5,468 bases of DNA. Source: Acidobacteriaceae bacterium (lineage in GTDB: Bacteria > Acidobacteriota > Terriglobia > Terriglobales > Acidobacteriaceae). Location: the NCBI GenBank assembly GCA_030044455.1, contig JASHVU010000204.1:1-5468 (forward strand). Reading direction: 5' to 3'. The notes under the pieces were generated by a model. That model saw nothing but the letters and a program-made list of their open reading frames with translations. It was not told where the DNA came from and did not search any database. Shown piece after piece: positions 3,971 through 5,468 of the stretch (positions are counted from its first letter, which is position 1; each line of letters begins with the position of its first letter). The position numbers were made by a program, and so were the translations under genes.

Positions 3971-5468
3971 TCACGACCTCTCGTCTGCCGATAAGAATTC
4001 TTCGTGCCCCGGAACCATCACCCTCCACAGCCTCCACAACACAATCGCCAGCGCCGCAATCGCGCCCCACCACAGTGCGAGTGTCAGATCGCAGACCCAC
4101 GCCGGTGCTTCTCCCGCGCGACGCAACAGGAACGGCAGAAAGTTCCAGCAGGTGATGTGGACGTAGTCCCATGGATCGCGGTGCATGGGTGCGTTGACCA
4201 GACCCCACGCGTCCATTTTGCCGAGCGCAAAGGCCGCAATGTTCTCGAGGCGTAGCCAGATTACGAAGGTTGGGCGGCCAAGCGTTTCTTCCTGGTAGAG
4301 CTCGAGCATAAGCCAGAAGGCGACGGACGCGGCCTGGACCACGGCGCTTGCGGCGATGAGCGCCGCGCCAAGTGTGCGCAGCGGGGGCCCCATCCGGCCC
4401 CACATTTGCATGAGCGACGGAACGGCCAGCAGCGCGACAAGCTCGACGCTTGTGGCAACGTAGCGGTCGCCCCAAGCTGAGTCGCCAGCAAACTCAAAAA
4501 AACGCGCGTAGAAAGTAATGTAGGCGAGCAGCATCGTGGCCGTTGCAAAGCTGTAGGCCTTCATGGCAGGCCTAAAGCGACGCCATGCAACACAAACCAC
4601 CAGCAGCATGAGAATGAGCAGCGGGTCGAAAAGAAAAATGGATTTTTCAGGCGAAAAGAGCGCACCCAAAAAACCGGTGTGAAAAGGAGAACTGAAAGGA
4701 AAACTCGCGGGCAGATTCGGGTTCCGGGCGCGCCACTCGCGCGCGAAAATGCCCACGTAGGTATTGGTAAACGATCCGAAGCGGTAGAACTGATAGCACC
4801 GGTCGAGCAGGAAGAAAAATCCATAAGCGGGTGACGTAACGACTGCGTAGCTCTTTGCGCGATCGAGCAGCGCGGAGCCGCGAGTACCGGCAAACCAGAG
4901 CGCGAGCACAACGAAAACGGCGCAGCCCATCAAATCTACGCTGGTGGTGAGGCGCGTGAGAAGGTTCAGGCCCAGCGCGGCCGAGCCGATGAACAGCGCG
5001 CGGCGACTGCCGGTCTGAACCCACTCAAGCTGCCAGCAGAAACCGGCCAGAGTGAGCAGGCAGATATAGTTGTTCTCCATCATGTTCTGCGTGTAATGCA
5101 GATGCGTGGTGAGCAACAGCAGCGCCAGCACGCCGGCCGCAGACTGACCCGTAGAGAATTCGAATCGGCGCAGAAAACGAAAGCAAACGAGCGCCGTGAG
5201 CACGTTGAGCAAAATGTTGACGCCGTAGCTGACCACGATGTTGCGCACGCTGGGGTCGACGCCGTTGTAGTCGTCAAAGATGGGCAATCGCTCGATGTAC
5301 GTTCCGGCAATGTCGAAGGGCAACATGAGCAGTGATTGACCGATGCCGTACCAGGTTTCGAGCTTGCCATTGCGGCCGTGGACGCCGAACTCGGGATACT
5401 CATTAGGAAAAACTGGCGGATCGCTGGTCCAGAGCGCGTGAGCCGCGTTCTCGCGATGCTGCGTGTCG
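3971..5468 (-). CDS. Polytopic membrane protein, GT-C/glycosyltransferase-39-like (N-terminus outside the window)
   Basis: An integral membrane protein of which 498 residues are visible, ending at a TGA at 3973-3971. The frame does not begin at the ATG at 5326: it stays open for 47 more codons to the window edge, there is no Shine-Dalgarno before that ATG, and the upstream residues read as protein (PEFGVHGRNGK, then WYGIGQSLLMLPFDIAG). Counting from that Met, about ten hydrophobic segments lie near 30-49, 62-78, 86-100, 110-146, 160-175, 215-248, 258-277, 288-306, 316-342 and 413-435. A large polar loop follows 176. Signatures are GRNGK..WYGIGQSLL, a TGFLGALFSPEKSIFLFDPLL segment (218-237) and GDSAWGDRYVATS (281-293). 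These resemble GT-C membrane proteins that act on polyprenyl-linked sugars, where the first long extracytoplasmic loop carries the catalytic acids. That loop is only partly in view, so enzymatic function is an inference. It might equally be annotated as hypothetical. Confidence 0.8.
   Translation of the reverse strand, partial: DTQHRENAAHALWTSDPPVFPNEYPEFGVHGRNGKLETWYGIGQSLLMLPFDIAGTYIERLPIFDDYNGVDPSVRNIVVSYGVNILLNVLTALVCFRFLRRFEFSTGQSAAGVLALLLLTTHLHYTQNMMENNYICLLTLAGFCWQLEWVQTGSRRALFIGSAALGLNLLTRLTTSVDLMGCAVFVVLALWFAGTRGSALLDRAKSYAVVTSPAYGFFFLLDRCYQFYRFGSFTNTYVGIFAREWRARNPNLPASFPFSSPFHTGFLGALFSPEKSIFLFDPLLILMLLVVCVAWRRFRPAMKAYSFATATMLLAYITFYARFFEFAGDSAWGDRYVATSVELVALLAVPSLMQMWGRMGPPLRTLGAALIAASAVVQAASVAFWLMLELYQEETLGRPTFVIWLRLENIAAFALGKMDAWGLVNAPMHRDPWDYVHITCWNFLPFLLRRAGEAPAWVCDLTLALWWGAIAALAIVLWRLWRVMVPGHEEFLSADERS

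Overview
The window looks like a piece of a high-GC Gram-negative chromosome, most likely from an acidobacterium (Terriglobia-type). This rests on three things: the style of the LytS-like histidine kinase and of the large membrane protein, the monofunctional RibA, and an intergenic palindromic repeat after ribA of a kind I recall as common in acidobacterial genomes. The taxonomic call is recollection and was not checked by a search. Gene content is mostly ordinary chromosomal housekeeping and regulation. I see no mobile element, CRISPR array, RNA gene or defence locus.

Layout from left to right: (1) the last 70 codons of an unrecognised plus-strand gene (1-213). (2) A divergent pair: a small VOC/glyoxalase-fold protein on the minus strand (270-674) and a MarR-family regulator on the plus strand (731-1171). 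They share a short intergenic region holding a perfect SlyA/MarR-type palindrome, TTAGCTCAGCTAA (693-705). (3) Two minus-strand genes in the order GNAT acetyltransferase (2600-3094), then an orphan LytS/YehU-type sensor histidine kinase (1201-2520, or to 2583 with a TTG start). The kinase runs convergently into marR with only 29 bases between the stops. (4) ribA, GTP cyclohydrolase II, on the plus strand (3184-3828), divergent from the GNAT gene across 89 bases. (5) A 142-base convergent gap (3829-3970) filled by a composite palindromic, REP-like repeat. (6) A minus-strand polytopic membrane protein (stop at 3971) whose reading frame stays open to the right edge, so its N-terminus lies outside the window.

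The best-supported functional unit is the marR/VOC pair: an autoregulated repressor and one divergent target, with the operator just upstream of the VOC ribosome binding site. The MarR protein has no cysteine, so a small-molecule ligand is more likely than thiol oxidation. The histidine kinase has no response regulator in view. ribA stands alone without other riboflavin genes or an FMN riboswitch, and may be transcribed as a leaderless mRNA. Nothing here clearly amounts to an undescribed system. The repeat block, the operator and the possible leaderless promoter are the items most worth a second look.
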